Assembly: GCA_040219935.1 (NCBI GenBank)
Contig: JAVJUA010000040.1
Location: forward strand, 62,001-126,000
DNA length: 64,000 nucleotides
Direction: 5' to 3'
Source: UBA7803 sp040219935
Lineage (GTDB): Bacteria; Pseudomonadota; Gammaproteobacteria; Pseudomonadales; Azotimanducaceae
Both the position numbers and the translations under genes were made by a program. The notes below the pieces were generated by a model. It was not told the origin of the DNA. It made no database searches and saw only the letters and a program-made list of their open reading frames with translations. How positions within the stretch are numbered: position 1 is the stretch's first letter; every line of letters begins with the position of its first letter. This document shows, piece after piece, positions 42,422-51,903 of this stretch.

Positions 42422-44963
42422 TGTCGGGATTCTCGCGGATGACGTTTCCGGTCACCCGGTGGCCGGTAGAGTGGCTGAAGTAGGTCTGGGTGATGAGGTC
42501 GGTGAGGGTGTCGATGCCGCTCTCGCAACGGTTCAGCAGCCGGTTCAGGTGGGTGCGGTTGCCGCCGGCCGTGGTCGTGTTGGCCAGCTTGTCCACGTCG
42601 GCCAGCATCACCTCGGTATGCATGCTGATCATCATCTTCTGAGCCCGTGACAGATGGCCGTCGATGTCTTCGAGCGGCATCACGTCCATGTGCGAGCGCA
42701 TGATGTTGAGCTGGAAGGCCAGCGAGCGCGGGTTGCTCTCGTCGGCCAGAACCAGGTCGAGCACGGCCGGTACCTGGGGCTCGGCGCGGTAGCGGGATCT
42801 GTAGGTGATCAGGCTGTCCGCCAGCTCGAGCTGCAGCCCGAGCACTCCGGGATGGTCACGATCGGCGCGCACCATCAGCTCGCGCATCACGCGGATGCTG
42901 TAGCGGGCCCGTTCGATGCGGCGGCCCATGTCGAGCAGGCGCCAGCCGTAGCCCCGCGTCATGTTCTCGTGGATCAGGCCGTTGACGGCAGACTGGGCTT
43001 CCACGAGGTCGTTCAGCACGTTCACCGCGTCGCTCACGGTGTGCACGCGCCAGCGCAGGTTCGGCACGCTGGTGAGGCGCTCGATGATGCGCCAGGTATC
43101 CGGCGACAGCCGCTCGCGCACGTGGTCGGCGGTTCGGGCGACGTTGCGCAGCACGTGGGCCAGGCTGTCCTGGCTGTCGGGGTCGAACAGGATGTTCCAG
43201 ATCTCGTGCTCCACAGCGCGGCTGCCGGAGGCCTGGGCACGTCGGGCGCGGCTGGGCGACAGCCGGCCCTGGGAAACCAGCAGCGAGGTGAGCACGCTGA
43301 GCGCCACCGGCATGTTGCCGAGCGAGGCCTCGCCGGCGAGACGCAGAAACAGGTTGCGGTACAGGCGCACGCCGCCGTCGGCGCGCTCGAGGTAGCGGCC
43401 GAGCCAGAACAGGTCGTCGGCGGTCTTGCTCGGCAGGTCGCGGTCGCTGCGCTTGAGCGTCGCCGCCCGCAGCGGCTTGATCAGGGTCTCGCGCTCGATG
43501 GGCTCGTCGGAGAGCACCCAGACGTCCTTGCTGTAGTGGCTGTCCTCGCCGAGGTCGCGGCCCGATACCTTCACCAGACCGCCGGGCATGGCCTGATAGC
43601 CGTCCTCGGTGGCGGCCACGTAGACGCGCATCACCATGGGAACCGGCTTCAGCAAACCGTCTGCGGTCAGGCAGGGCACGGTGGATGGTCGCATGCGCTC
43701 CATGCCGACGTAGTCGTAGGGTCGCAGTGCAAGGCGCTCCGCAAGCCGCTCCGGGTCGACCAGGTCGGCATCCGAAGCCGCGAACTCGTGCGCGCCTGCG
43801 GTCAGCAGCGAGCGGCGGCCGAAGGCGTTGCGCAGCGTCAGGCCCGCGGCGTTGGCCTGCACGAACTCGCGCTCCTTGGCCTGGCCGCACCACCAGCTGG
43901 CGATGCTCGGCACCTTCAGCTCCTCATCGAGCAGATGGCGGCAGAGCCCGGGCATGAACGACAGCCACGCCTCGCTGGCGGCGATGCCGCTGCCGATGGC
44001 GTTGGCCAGCACCACGTTGCCCGAGCGTGCCGCCTGCAGCAGGCCGGCGATTCCGATGCCGGGCAGCGCGCGCAGCTCCAGTGGGTCCGAGGTGTCAGAG
44101 GCGATGCGGCGCACCACCACGTCGACCCGCTCGAGCCCCTCCAGCGTCTTCAGGAACACGCGGCTGTCGCGCACCGTCAGGTCGGCGCTCTCCACCACCG
44201 GATAGCCCAGGTAGCGGCCGATCAGCGCGTGCTCGAAGTAGTCCTGTTCGTCCGGCCCACCGGTGAGCACCACCGACAGATGCTGGTCGCCGAGGCGCGT
44301 GAAGTAGTCGGCGAACGAGCGGAAGAAGCCGGCCAGGCGATGCAGGTTCCGGGCGGTGAACTGGTCGGGGATGCTGCGCGAGGTGACGATGCGGTTTTCC
44401 AGCGCGTAGCCGATGCCGGCCGGCGATTCGGTGCGCTGCGACAGCACCCACCAGTTGCCGTCCGGCGCCCGCGCCACGTCGAACGCCAGGAACTGCAGGA
44501 ACACGCCGTCCGCGGCCCGGTAGCCGTGACAGTGAGGGATGAAGTTGGGATCGGCGAAGACGATGGGCGCCGGCAGCAGGGCGTTCTTGAGCAGCGTCTG
44601 CTCGCCGTACAGATCGCCGACCACGGCGTTCAGCAGCTTTGCCCGCTGCACCAGCCCGGCGGACAGCTTCTTCCAGTCGCCCGGCTCGATGATCAGCGGG
44701 AACACGTCCAGGTGCCAGGGGCGCCGGCCGCCGCTGTCGGCGGCGATGTAGGCGACGTCGTGCTCGCGCAGCAGGCTCTCGGCCGTGCTGCCGGCGCTGC
44801 GGCGCAGGTGCGGGCCCATGGCGGCGAAGTCGCGCAGCAGCTCGTTCCAGTGGGCGCGCGGCCGTCCGTCCGGGCCGAGCAGCTCGTCGTGGGCGCCCGG
44901 CGTCGGCCGGTAGGCGGACAGCAGCTCCTGCACCGAGTTGCCTAGCGGTTGGCTGGCACTCAT
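42411..44963 (-). CDS. Fused circularly permuted ATP-grasp and alpha-E domain protein
   Basis: An 850-residue protein. Residues about 60-480 are a circularly permuted ATP-grasp type 2 domain (YIAADSGGRRPWHLDVFPLII, IPHCHGYRAADGVFLQFLAFDVARAPDGNWWVLSQR). Residues about 500-850 are an alpha-E domain starting KTADDLFWLGRYLERADGG. Many genomes carry the two as separate proteins; here they are fused. ATP-grasp enzymes join carboxylates to amines using ATP. Its stop lies inside the downstream transglutaminase gene and its start overlaps the DUF2126 gene stop by four bases. Confidence 0.9.
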   Translation of the reverse strand: MSASQPLGNSVQELLSAYRPTPGAHDELLGPDGRPRAHWNELLRDFAAMGPHLRRSAGSTAESLLREHDVAYIAADSGGRRPWHLDVFPLIIEPGDWKKLSAGLVQRAKLLNAVVGDLYGEQTLLKNALLPAPIVFADPNFIPHCHGYRAADGVFLQFLAFDVARAPDGNWWVLSQRTESPAGIGYALENRIVTSRSIPDQFTARNLHRLAGFFRSFADYFTRLGDQHLSVVLTGGPDEQDYFEHALIGRYLGYPVVESADLTVRDSRVFLKTLEGLERVDVVVRRIASDTSDPLELRALPGIGIAGLLQAARSGNVVLANAIGSGIAASEAWLSFMPGLCRHLLDEELKVPSIASWWCGQAKEREFVQANAAGLTLRNAFGRRSLLTAGAHEFAASDADLVDPERLAERLALRPYDYVGMERMRPSTVPCLTADGLLKPVPMVMRVYVAATEDGYQAMPGGLVKVSGRDLGEDSHYSKDVWVLSDEPIERETLIKPLRAATLKRSDRDLPSKTADDLFWLGRYLERADGGVRLYRNLFLRLAGEASLGNMPVALSVLTSLLVSQGRLSPSRARRAQASGSRAVEHEIWNILFDPDSQDSLAHVLRNVARTADHVRERLSPDTWRIIERLTSVPNLRWRVHTVSDAVNVLNDLVEAQSAVNGLIHENMTRGYGWRLLDMGRRIERARYSIRVMRELMVRADRDHPGVLGLQLELADSLITYRSRYRAEPQVPAVLDLVLADESNPRSLAFQLNIMRSHMDVMPLEDIDGHLSRAQKMMISMHTEVMLADVDKLANTTTAGGNRTHLNRLLNRCESGIDTLTDLITQTYFSHSTGHRVTGNVIRENPDNAL

Positions 44964-47900
44964 GTCCAGCGCAGGTCCAGCGTGGTGGGATACTCACGCG
45001 GCCTGTGCGGCGGCGGTTCCGGGTAGCGGCCGCCGCTGTGCCCGAACGGCTGGAAGCGCGACAGCCGCCGGCTCTCCGCCTCGTTGGCGTTCACGGGGAA
45101 GTGTTCGAAGTTGCGTCCGCCCGGGTGCGCCACGTGGTAGGTGCAGCCGGCCACGGCGCGGCCGTTCCAGCGGTCGTAGAGATCGAAGATCAGCGGCGCG
45201 TCCACGGGAATGGTGGGGTGGAGGCTGGCGGACGGCTGCCAGGCGCGGAAGCGCACGCCGCCGACGAACTCGCCCGGCACCGAGGTGGGCGTGAGCGGCA
45301 CCGCCTGCTGGTTGCACGCCACCAGGTAGCGTTCCGGGTTGAAACCGGTGACCCGGACCTGCAGCCGCTCCAGGGAGGAATCGACGTAGCGCACGGTGCC
45401 GCCCACGGCGCCTTCTTCGCCCATCACGTGCCAGGGCTCGAGCGCCTGGCGCAGCTCCAGCTCGACGCCGGCATGCTCCACCGCGCCGAAGCGCGGGAAC
45501 CGGAACTCGAAGTGGGGGGCGAACCAGTCGAGATCGAAGGCGTAGCCCTCGGCGTTCAGCTCCTCGATCACGTCCGCCAGGTCGCGCCAGACGAAGTGGG
45601 GCAGCATGAAGCGGTCGTGCAGGGCGGTTCCCCAGCGCACCAGACCGCGGCGATTCGGGTGGCGCCAGAATCGGGCCACCAGCGCCATCAGCAGGAGCTG
45701 CTGGGCCAGGCTCATGCGCGCGTGCGGCGGCATCTCGAAGGCGCGGAACTCCACCAGACCCAGACGCCCGGTCGGGCCATCCGGCGAGTACAGCTTGTCG
45801 ATGCAGATCTCCGAGCGGTGGGTGTTGCCGGTGACGTCGATCAGCAGGTTGCGGAAGATGCGGTCCACCAGCCAGGGGGCGATGGGGCGCCCATCCGCCG
45901 GATCGGGCACCTGGGCGAACGCCAGCTCGAGTTCGTAGAGCTGGTCCAGGCGCGCCTCGTCCACCCGCGGCGCCTGGCTGGTGGGGCCGATGAACAGCCC
46001 CGAGAACAGGTACGACAGCGCCGGATGCTGCTGCCAGTAGGCCACCAGGCTGCGCAGCAGGTCGGGCCGGCGCAGGAACGGGCTGTCGGGCGGCGTCGGG
46101 CCGCCCAGCACCACGTGATTGCCGCCGCCGGTGCCGGTGTGGCGGCCGTCGAGCATGAACTTCTGAGTGTCGAGGCGATTTGCCCGGGCCTCCTCGTAGA
46201 GCACGGTGGTGTGATCCACCATCTCGTCCCAGCTTGCCGCGGGATGAATGTTGACCTCGATCACGCCCGGGTCCGGGGTGACCTGGATCATGCCGATGCG
46301 CGGGTCCCGCGGCGGCAGGTAGCCCTCGATGACGACGGGGTGCCCCTGCTCGCGGGCAACGTCTTCCACGGTCTGCAGCAGCTCCAGGTAGTCCTCGGCC
46401 GCCTCCATCGGCGGCATGAACACGTGCAGCACGCCGTCCCGGGCCTCGAAGGCCATGGCGGTGCGCACCGGCCGGTCGCCGGCATAGGGCTGGGCAATCT
46501 GCATCTGCTCCAGCGGCGCCGGCTCGGCGCGGGTGCCTTCGCCTGCCTGATGGGCCTGGTCGGTGCGCAGGCTCACGGGCAGCGGCCCCACCATCTCGAA
46601 CGGGTCGCGCGGCCGCACGTGCGGGTAGGCGATCGGCGGCACGTGCGGCAGCGACCCGAGCCGCAGCCGGTAGCCCACCGGGCTATCGCCGGGAATCAGG
46701 AACAGCTTGCCGCTGCGCGTGCTCCAGCGCTCGGTCATCCACCGGGCGTCTGGGCCGCGCGCGTTCCAGCGCTGCACCGGCAGCACGTAGCCGGTGGGCT
46801 GACCGAGGCCGCGCTCGAACACCCTGGCCAGGCGGTCGCGGGCGAAAGCGTCGTCGAGCTGGTTGCTCTCGGGGGTGACGTTGGGCGGCAGCCGCCGCTC
46901 CTCCGCCAGGAAGTGCCAGGGATCCTCATAGGCGGGCAGCACCGCCTCGTCGTCGAGGCCGAGGCGCACGGCGACGGTGCGGCCCAGGCGCTCGGCATCC
47001 GCCGTCACTGCCGGGCGATCGGGCGTGTCGGTGGCGAAGATGTCGCGGTCGCGCACCAGCGGGTGGCCGTCCTTGCGCCACAGCAGGGTCAGCGCCCAGC
47101 GTGGCAGCTGCTCGCCCGGGTACCACTTGCCCTGGCCGAAATGCAGGGCGCCGCCGGGCGCGTAGCGGTTCGCGAGGCGCAGGATCAGCTCCGTCGCGAG
47201 ACGGCGCTTGTTGGGCCCCACGGCGTCGGTGTTCCACTCCGGCGCGTCGGGGTTGTCGATGGCGACGAAGGTGGGCTCGCCACCCACCGTCAGGCGCACG
47301 TCGTGGCGCTTCAGCTCGGCGTCGATCTGCTTCCCGAGCTGCTCGATGGCCGTCCACTGGCCCTCTGTGTAGGGCTTGGTCACCCGCGGCGTCTCGTGGA
47401 TGCGGGTCACCTTCATGTCGAAGCCGAACTCGCACTCGCTCGGCTCCACCAGACCCGAAATGGGCGCCGCCGTGGACGGATGCGGCGTCGCCGCCAGCGG
47501 GATGTGGCCCTCGCCGGCCAGCAGGCCCGAGGTGGGGTCGAGGCCCACCCAGCCGGCCCCCGGCAGGAACGCCTCGGTCCAGGCATGCAGGTCGGTGAAG
47601 TCGTGGTCGGTGCCGGACGGGCCGTCCAGCGCGGCGACGTCGGCCTTGAGCTGGATCAGGTAGCCGGACACGAAGCGCGCGGCGATGCCGAAGTGGCGCA
47701 GGATCTGCACCAGCAGCCAGGCGCTGTCGCGGCACGACCCGAGGCCCAGCGCCAGGGTTTCGTCCGGCGTCTGAACCCCCGGCTCCATGCGGATCACGTA
47801 CTGGATGTCGTTGGCCAGCCGCTGGTTGAGGTCCACCAGAAAGTCGACCAGGCGCTGATCCCGGGGCTTGCCGTAGTCGGCCAGCCAGGCCTCGAGCCGG

Positions 47901-48274
47901 GGCCCTATCGGGTCGCTGATGAGGTAGGGTTCCAGATCCTTGCGGGCCAGGTACTCGTAGTTGAAGGGGTAGCGCTCGGCGCCCTCCTCCAGGAAGAAGT
48001 CGAACGGGTTGTAGACGGCCATCTCGGCCACCAGATCGACGCGCACCACGAACTCGCGCACCTTTTCCGGAAACACCGCCCGGGCCTGGAAGTTGCCGAA
48101 CGGATCCTGCTGCCAGTTCAGGAAGTGGCCCTTGGGCTCGATGTGCAGCGAGTAGCTGACCACCGGCGTGCGGCTGTGCGGCGCCGGCCGCAGGCGTATG
48201 GTCTGGGGGCTGAGGGACACCCGCCGATCGTAGCGGTAGCGGGTCTCGTGATGCAGCGCAACGCGGATGGTCAT
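44960..48274 (-). CDS. Transglutaminase/DUF2126 protein
   Basis: An 1104-residue protein. The N-terminal transglutaminase part (about residues 1-270) has the Cys in LGLGSCRDSAWLLVQIL, His in LHAWTEAFLP and Asp in GLDPTSGLLA. The rest is the DUF2126 domain, which is related to the COOH-NH2 ligase (glutamate-cysteine ligase-like) superfamily, with GQGKWYPGEQLPRWALTLLWRKDG and HTGTGGGNHVVLGG. The ATG at 48274 has AAGGA six bases before it; the ORF is open to 48385. It is the first gene of the set. The reaction product is unknown. Confidence 0.9.
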   Translation of the reverse strand: MTIRVALHHETRYRYDRRVSLSPQTIRLRPAPHSRTPVVSYSLHIEPKGHFLNWQQDPFGNFQARAVFPEKVREFVVRVDLVAEMAVYNPFDFFLEEGAERYPFNYEYLARKDLEPYLISDPIGPRLEAWLADYGKPRDQRLVDFLVDLNQRLANDIQYVIRMEPGVQTPDETLALGLGSCRDSAWLLVQILRHFGIAARFVSGYLIQLKADVAALDGPSGTDHDFTDLHAWTEAFLPGAGWVGLDPTSGLLAGEGHIPLAATPHPSTAAPISGLVEPSECEFGFDMKVTRIHETPRVTKPYTEGQWTAIEQLGKQIDAELKRHDVRLTVGGEPTFVAIDNPDAPEWNTDAVGPNKRRLATELILRLANRYAPGGALHFGQGKWYPGEQLPRWALTLLWRKDGHPLVRDRDIFATDTPDRPAVTADAERLGRTVAVRLGLDDEAVLPAYEDPWHFLAEERRLPPNVTPESNQLDDAFARDRLARVFERGLGQPTGYVLPVQRWNARGPDARWMTERWSTRSGKLFLIPGDSPVGYRLRLGSLPHVPPIAYPHVRPRDPFEMVGPLPVSLRTDQAHQAGEGTRAEPAPLEQMQIAQPYAGDRPVRTAMAFEARDGVLHVFMPPMEAAEDYLELLQTVEDVAREQGHPVVIEGYLPPRDPRIGMIQVTPDPGVIEVNIHPAASWDEMVDHTTVLYEEARANRLDTQKFMLDGRHTGTGGGNHVVLGGPTPPDSPFLRRPDLLRSLVAYWQQHPALSYLFSGLFIGPTSQAPRVDEARLDQLYELELAFAQVPDPADGRPIAPWLVDRIFRNLLIDVTGNTHRSEICIDKLYSPDGPTGRLGLVEFRAFEMPPHARMSLAQQLLLMALVARFWRHPNRRGLVRWGTALHDRFMLPHFVWRDLADVIEELNAEGYAFDLDWFAPHFEFRFPRFGAVEHAGVELELRQALEPWHVMGEEGAVGGTVRYVDSSLERLQVRVTGFNPERYLVACNQQAVPLTPTSVPGEFVGGVRFRAWQPSASLHPTIPVDAPLIFDLYDRWNGRAVAGCTYHVAHPGGRNFEHFPVNANEAESRRLSRFQPFGHSGGRYPEPPPHRPREYPTTLDLRWT

Positions 48275-48362
48275 GGGTGTTCCTTGGCGAACGGGCAATG
48301 TAGGTCCCGGGTGGGGGCAATGCAAGGCGGCGCCGGGGCCGGGGCGTTGTGTTGTAGGCGTT

Positions 48363-48503
48363 TCGGGGCTGGCGGCGACCCACATGACCCACGCTCGGCC
48401 GCTCCACGGTGCCCTCGCTTGGAAAAGTTGCCTCGCGAAGCGCGAGTCAATTTTCCGCGCTCGGCCTCGCTCAGAAGGTCATGTGGGTCGCCGCCAGCCC
48501 CGA
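48363..48503 (-). repeat. Structured repeat element, copy A (short form)
   Basis: Outer arms 48363-48389 and 48477-48503 are a perfect 27-base inverted repeat. Inside, GGAAAA (48421-48426) pairs with TTTTCC (48451-48456). CTCGCG (48432-48437) pairs with CGCGAG (48441-48446) around AAG, with TTG and CAA at the flanks. Read on the minus strand it carries the shared CTGAGCGAGGCCGA and GGAGCGGCCGAG blocks found in the other three copies. It could be a non-coding RNA, a hairpin DNA element or a terminator-like structure; type not recognised. Confidence 0.75.
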
Positions 48504-48636
48504 GCCGCCACCACCGTCATCGCCCGGCCCGGCGTCGCCTTGCATTGCCCCCCCAACGCTAGCCGGGGCGCGGCACGGCGTCGTGGATGCGCGCGCCGGG
48601 CCGTCACTGAGCTCGGGTGCGCGAGCGGGCGGGGAA

Positions 48637-48814
48637 GCGGGCGTCAGAGCGACCGGTGTGACTATCTGAGCGAGGCCGAACGAGCCGATTTGACCGCGCA
48701 GCGGGCAACATCGGGGAGTGAGGGGACCGCGGAGCGGCCGAGGTGCGCTCGTGGAGCGAGCGCCTAGCTGAACGAAGTTCAGCCCGTAGTCACGCCAGTC
48801 GCTCTGACACCCGC
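48637..48814 (+). repeat. Structured repeat element, copy B (long form)
   Basis: Outer arms 48637-48665 and 48786-48814 are inverted repeats of 29 bases with about four mismatches. Middle stem CCGAT (48685-48689) pairs with ATCGG (48710-48714). Apical stem CCGC (48694-48697) pairs with GCGG (48701-48704) around GCA, again between TTG and CAA. After the shared core it has the long-form tail with a GCTGAAC/GTTCAGC hairpin and a GGTGCGCTC region, shared with copy C. It lies 44 bases past the stop of the first monooxygenase gene. Confidence 0.75.
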
Positions 48815-48858
48815 GCTGCCACAACGTAGACCGAGCAACCGATCTCAGTAACCGTCCG

Positions 48859-50835
48859 CTAAGATCGCGCCTGCCGCCGGGCCGGCGCCGCCGGGTCGAT
48901 GAACTCGTAGTCGTCCGGATTCGGCGCCCGCGTCTGCTTCCAGAACTCCACCAGCGGGAACGGCCAGTTCTGGGTCACGCGTCCCTTGGCGTTCTTGTAC
49001 CAGGTGGGCACGTTGGCGGCGCCCCAGGCCATGTTCAGGTTTTCCTCGTCGATGCGCCGGTTGTAGGCGTCGTGCACGTCGCGGCGGCAGTCGAGGGCGG
49101 CGTGGCCGCGCTCCAGCAGCAGCTTCACGCAGCCGAGGATGTAGCGCACCTCGCACTCCGAGAAGAAGACGATGCTGCCGTTGACGACGATGTTGGTGTT
49201 GGGCCCGTAGCAGCAGAACAGGTTCGGGAAGCCGGGGATGGTGATGCCGAGGTAGGCGCGCGGGTCGCCGTCCCAGTGCGCCTGCAGCTCGACGCCGTCG
49301 CGCCCGTAGACCTGCATCGGCCACAGGAAGCGGCTGGCCTGAAAGCCGGTGCCGTAGATCAGCACGTCGGCGTCGTAGCGGGCGCCGCTCTCGGTCACCA
49401 CGCCGGTCTCGGTGACCTCGGCCACCGGATCGGCCACCAGATCGACGTTGTCGCGCTTCAGCGCGCGAATCCAATTGCCGTTGTCGAAGAGGATGCGCTT
49501 GGCGCCCACCGGGTATTCGGGGATGGCCTTGGCGATGAGATCGTTGTCGCCCTCGCACAGCTCGCGGATCCAGTCGCTGAACATCTGCCGCAACAGGTCG
49601 TTGTCGGCGCTGACGGCGCCGGGGCCGCCCTGCCAGTCCGGGTCTTTCTGCACCGCGTACAGCACGCCTTCGGCCGAGTTCCAGAACATGGCGAAGCGGT
49701 ACCAGGTCAGGTAGTAGGGCACGTGATTCAGCAGCCAGTGCATCTCGGCCGGCACGTCGTCGTGGTAGGTGGGCACCGGCGCCATCCACGGCGGCGTGCG
49801 CTGGAAGATGGTGACCCGCTCGGCCACCTTGGCGATCTCCGGGGCGAACTGAAAGGCACTGGCGCCGGTGCCGATCACCAGGATCTTCTTGCCGGTCAGG
49901 TCGTGCTCGTGCTCCCACTCGGTGGAGTGGAAGGAGATGCCGCGGAAGCGGTCGCGGCCCGGAATGTCCGGCCACTTCGGCCGGTTGAGCTGGCCTACGG
50001 CGCTGATCACGGCGTTGGCGGTAAGGGTCTCGCTGCCGCCGTCACGGCGCTGCACGGCGACCTGCCAGGTGCCGGATGCCTCGTCGAAGCGCGCCTCCTT
50101 GACCTCGGTGCCGAAGCGGATGTGGGGCTTCAGATCGTAGTCGTCGGCCACCTGGTCGAAGTACTCGCGCAGCACCTTCTGGGGCGAGTAGTACTGGGGC
50201 CAGTCGGCGGGGCGGAAGCTGTAGGAGTAGATGTGATTGGGGCTGTCCACGCGGCAGCCCGGGTACGTGTTCTGGTGCCAGGTGCCGCCGACGCCCTCGT
50301 GGCGCTCGACGATCTCGAACGGGATGCCGGCCTCCTGGAGGCGGATGGCGGAGAGCAGGCCCGACATGCCGGCGCCGATGATGAGCACCTTGAACGCCTC
50401 GCGGTCGGCGGCGGGGATGCGCTCCAGGCCCTCCGGCCGATACGGGTCGTCGCCATTGAGCATCAGCTCGGCGTGCAGAAACTCGCCGTAGTCGGGCGGC
50501 AGCTCACGCCCGACCATGAAGTCGACCATCTCGTTGACCAGCGACGCCGAGGGCGGCGGCGGCAGGGGCGCGCCGTCGCGCAGACGCTTGAGCGCCGCCA
50601 GGGCGATGGCGCGCACGTGCTGCTGGTCCTCGGCGGCGATGTTGCCCTGCTCGTCGCCGAAGAAGCTGATCTCCGGGCGGATGCGGCCGCGCACCAGCGC
50701 CGCGTCGCCGGTGATGTGCACCAGCGCGCACATCAGCGACGGAATGTGTGCGTGCTCCAGGGCGCGGGCCAGAAAGTCGTCGCCCTCGGTGATGGGTTGG
50801 ACCGTGTCGGCCCCGCCCAGGGTCTGAATGGTCAT
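48859..50835 (-). CDS. Baeyer-Villiger-type flavin monooxygenase 1
   Basis: A 658-residue class B flavoprotein monooxygenase. After an N-terminal helical extension of about 140 residues come the FAD loop GAGMSG (154-159), the fingerprint FRGISFHSTEW (297-307, FxGxxxHxxxW) and the NADPH loop VIGTGASAFQ. Such enzymes insert oxygen next to a ketone to give an ester or lactone. The ATG at 50835 has GGGGAGA eight bases upstream. It is closely related along its whole length to the second monooxygenase gene, and it is divergent from the SDR gene that lies between them. Confidence 0.92.
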   Translation of the reverse strand: MTIQTLGGADTVQPITEGDDFLARALEHAHIPSLMCALVHITGDAALVRGRIRPEISFFGDEQGNIAAEDQQHVRAIALAALKRLRDGAPLPPPPSASLVNEMVDFMVGRELPPDYGEFLHAELMLNGDDPYRPEGLERIPAADREAFKVLIIGAGMSGLLSAIRLQEAGIPFEIVERHEGVGGTWHQNTYPGCRVDSPNHIYSYSFRPADWPQYYSPQKVLREYFDQVADDYDLKPHIRFGTEVKEARFDEASGTWQVAVQRRDGGSETLTANAVISAVGQLNRPKWPDIPGRDRFRGISFHSTEWEHEHDLTGKKILVIGTGASAFQFAPEIAKVAERVTIFQRTPPWMAPVPTYHDDVPAEMHWLLNHVPYYLTWYRFAMFWNSAEGVLYAVQKDPDWQGGPGAVSADNDLLRQMFSDWIRELCEGDNDLIAKAIPEYPVGAKRILFDNGNWIRALKRDNVDLVADPVAEVTETGVVTESGARYDADVLIYGTGFQASRFLWPMQVYGRDGVELQAHWDGDPRAYLGITIPGFPNLFCCYGPNTNIVVNGSIVFFSECEVRYILGCVKLLLERGHAALDCRRDVHDAYNRRIDEENLNMAWGAANVPTWYKNAKGRVTQNWPFPLVEFWKQTRAPNPDDYEFIDPAAPARRQARS

Positions 50836-50931
50836 GGCTGTCTCCCCTGATCGCCTGGCGCCGTCGGGCGCCGAAGAAATTAGAACATGGTATAACACCG
50901 CTCGGAGCGTCACGTCGAGACGGGAGGAGAG

Positions 50932-51903
50932 ATGCAGGACTTCGCGGGCCGCCTGGCGGTGATCACCGGCGCCGGCAGCGGCATGGGCCGGGAGCTGGCG
51001 CTGGCGCTGGCGCGGGAAGGCTGTCGGCTGGCGCTGTGCGACATCACGCAGGACAGCGCCGAGGAGACCGCGGCAGCGTGCACTGCGGCGGGCGGCGCCG
51101 GGTTGAAGGTCACCGCCCATCGCTGCGATGTCGCCAGCGAGGCCGACGTGCTGAACTTCCGCGACGCCGTGCTCGCGCAGCACGAGACCGATCATGTGCA
51201 CCTGCTGTTCAACAACGCCGGCATCGGCGGCGGCGGCAGCTTTCTCACCGACGAGCGGTCGGAGTGGGAGCGCACGTTCGCCGTGTGCTGGTACGGCGTC
51301 TACTACGGCTCGCGGGCCTTTCTGCCGCTGCTGGTGGCCGCCGAGGCGGGCCACATCGTCAACACCTCCAGCGTCAACGGCTTCTGGGCCAGCCTCGGTC
51401 CCGGCGTGCCGCACACCGCCTACAGCGCGGCCAAGTTCGCCGTGAAGGGCTTCACCGAGGCGCTGATCAACGATCTGCGCCTCAATGCCCCCCACGTCCA
51501 GGCGTCGCTGGTGATGCCGGGCCACATCGGCACCGGCATCGCCCGCAACACCGTCAAGCTGCTGCGCGGTCACGAGCCCGGCGACATGACCGCGGACGAG
51601 GTGGCGGAGGCGCGGCGGCGCATGCTGGCCCGCGGCATGCCGGTGGGCAACGTGCCGGATGACCACATCCGTGCCGCGCTACGCCAGCAGGCCGAAGACT
51701 TTCAGGAGAAGGCCCCGCTCAGCGCCGCCGATGCGGCCGCCATCATCCTCGACGGCGTGCGGGCCGGGCGCTGGCGCATTCTGGTGGGCCGCGACGCCGA
51801 GGCTCTGGACGCTGCCGTGCGGGCGGCGCCGGAGCAGGCCTACGAACCCGACTTCACTCAGCGCATCCAGACTCTGGGATTTCTGGGAGGCGAACCGTCA
51901 TGA
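50932..51903 (+). CDS. Short-chain dehydrogenase/reductase
   Basis: A 323-residue Rossmann-fold oxidoreductase with the cofactor motif TGAGSGMGRE, NNAGIGGGG, the catalytic Ser in NTSSVNG and Tyr/Lys in YSAAKFAVK. An extra C-terminal region of about 70 residues follows the core. GGGAGGAGAG stands directly before the ATG. It overlaps the second monooxygenase by four bases; together the SDR could make a ketone from an alcohol and the monooxygenase an ester or lactone from it (inference). A weak TATAAC lies at about 50891-50896 between the divergent genes. Confidence 0.93.
   Translation: MQDFAGRLAVITGAGSGMGRELALALAREGCRLALCDITQDSAEETAAACTAAGGAGLKVTAHRCDVASEADVLNFRDAVLAQHETDHVHLLFNNAGIGGGGSFLTDERSEWERTFAVCWYGVYYGSRAFLPLLVAAEAGHIVNTSSVNGFWASLGPGVPHTAYSAAKFAVKGFTEALINDLRLNAPHVQASLVMPGHIGTGIARNTVKLLRGHEPGDMTADEVAEARRRMLARGMPVGNVPDDHIRAALRQQAEDFQEKAPLSAADAAAIILDGVRAGRWRILVGRDAEALDAAVRAAPEQAYEPDFTQRIQTLGFLGGEPS

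Larger units (their letters stand above)
48275..48858. other. Gene-free stretch with two structured elements (copies A and B)
   Basis: No convincing gene was found between the DUF2126 start and the end of the first monooxygenase gene; the open frames here have no start signal or family pattern. The stretch holds element copy A (48363-48503) and copy B (48637-48814), described in their own entries. The intervening 48504-48636 is GC-rich without a recognised feature, and promoter elements for the DUF2126 operon were not clear. Confidence 0.6.

Noticed and set aside
45005..48562. A plus-strand open frame of 1185 codons opposite the DUF2126 gene
   Set aside because: It has no family pattern, no ribosome-binding site and a composition typical of the antisense frame of a GC-rich gene.
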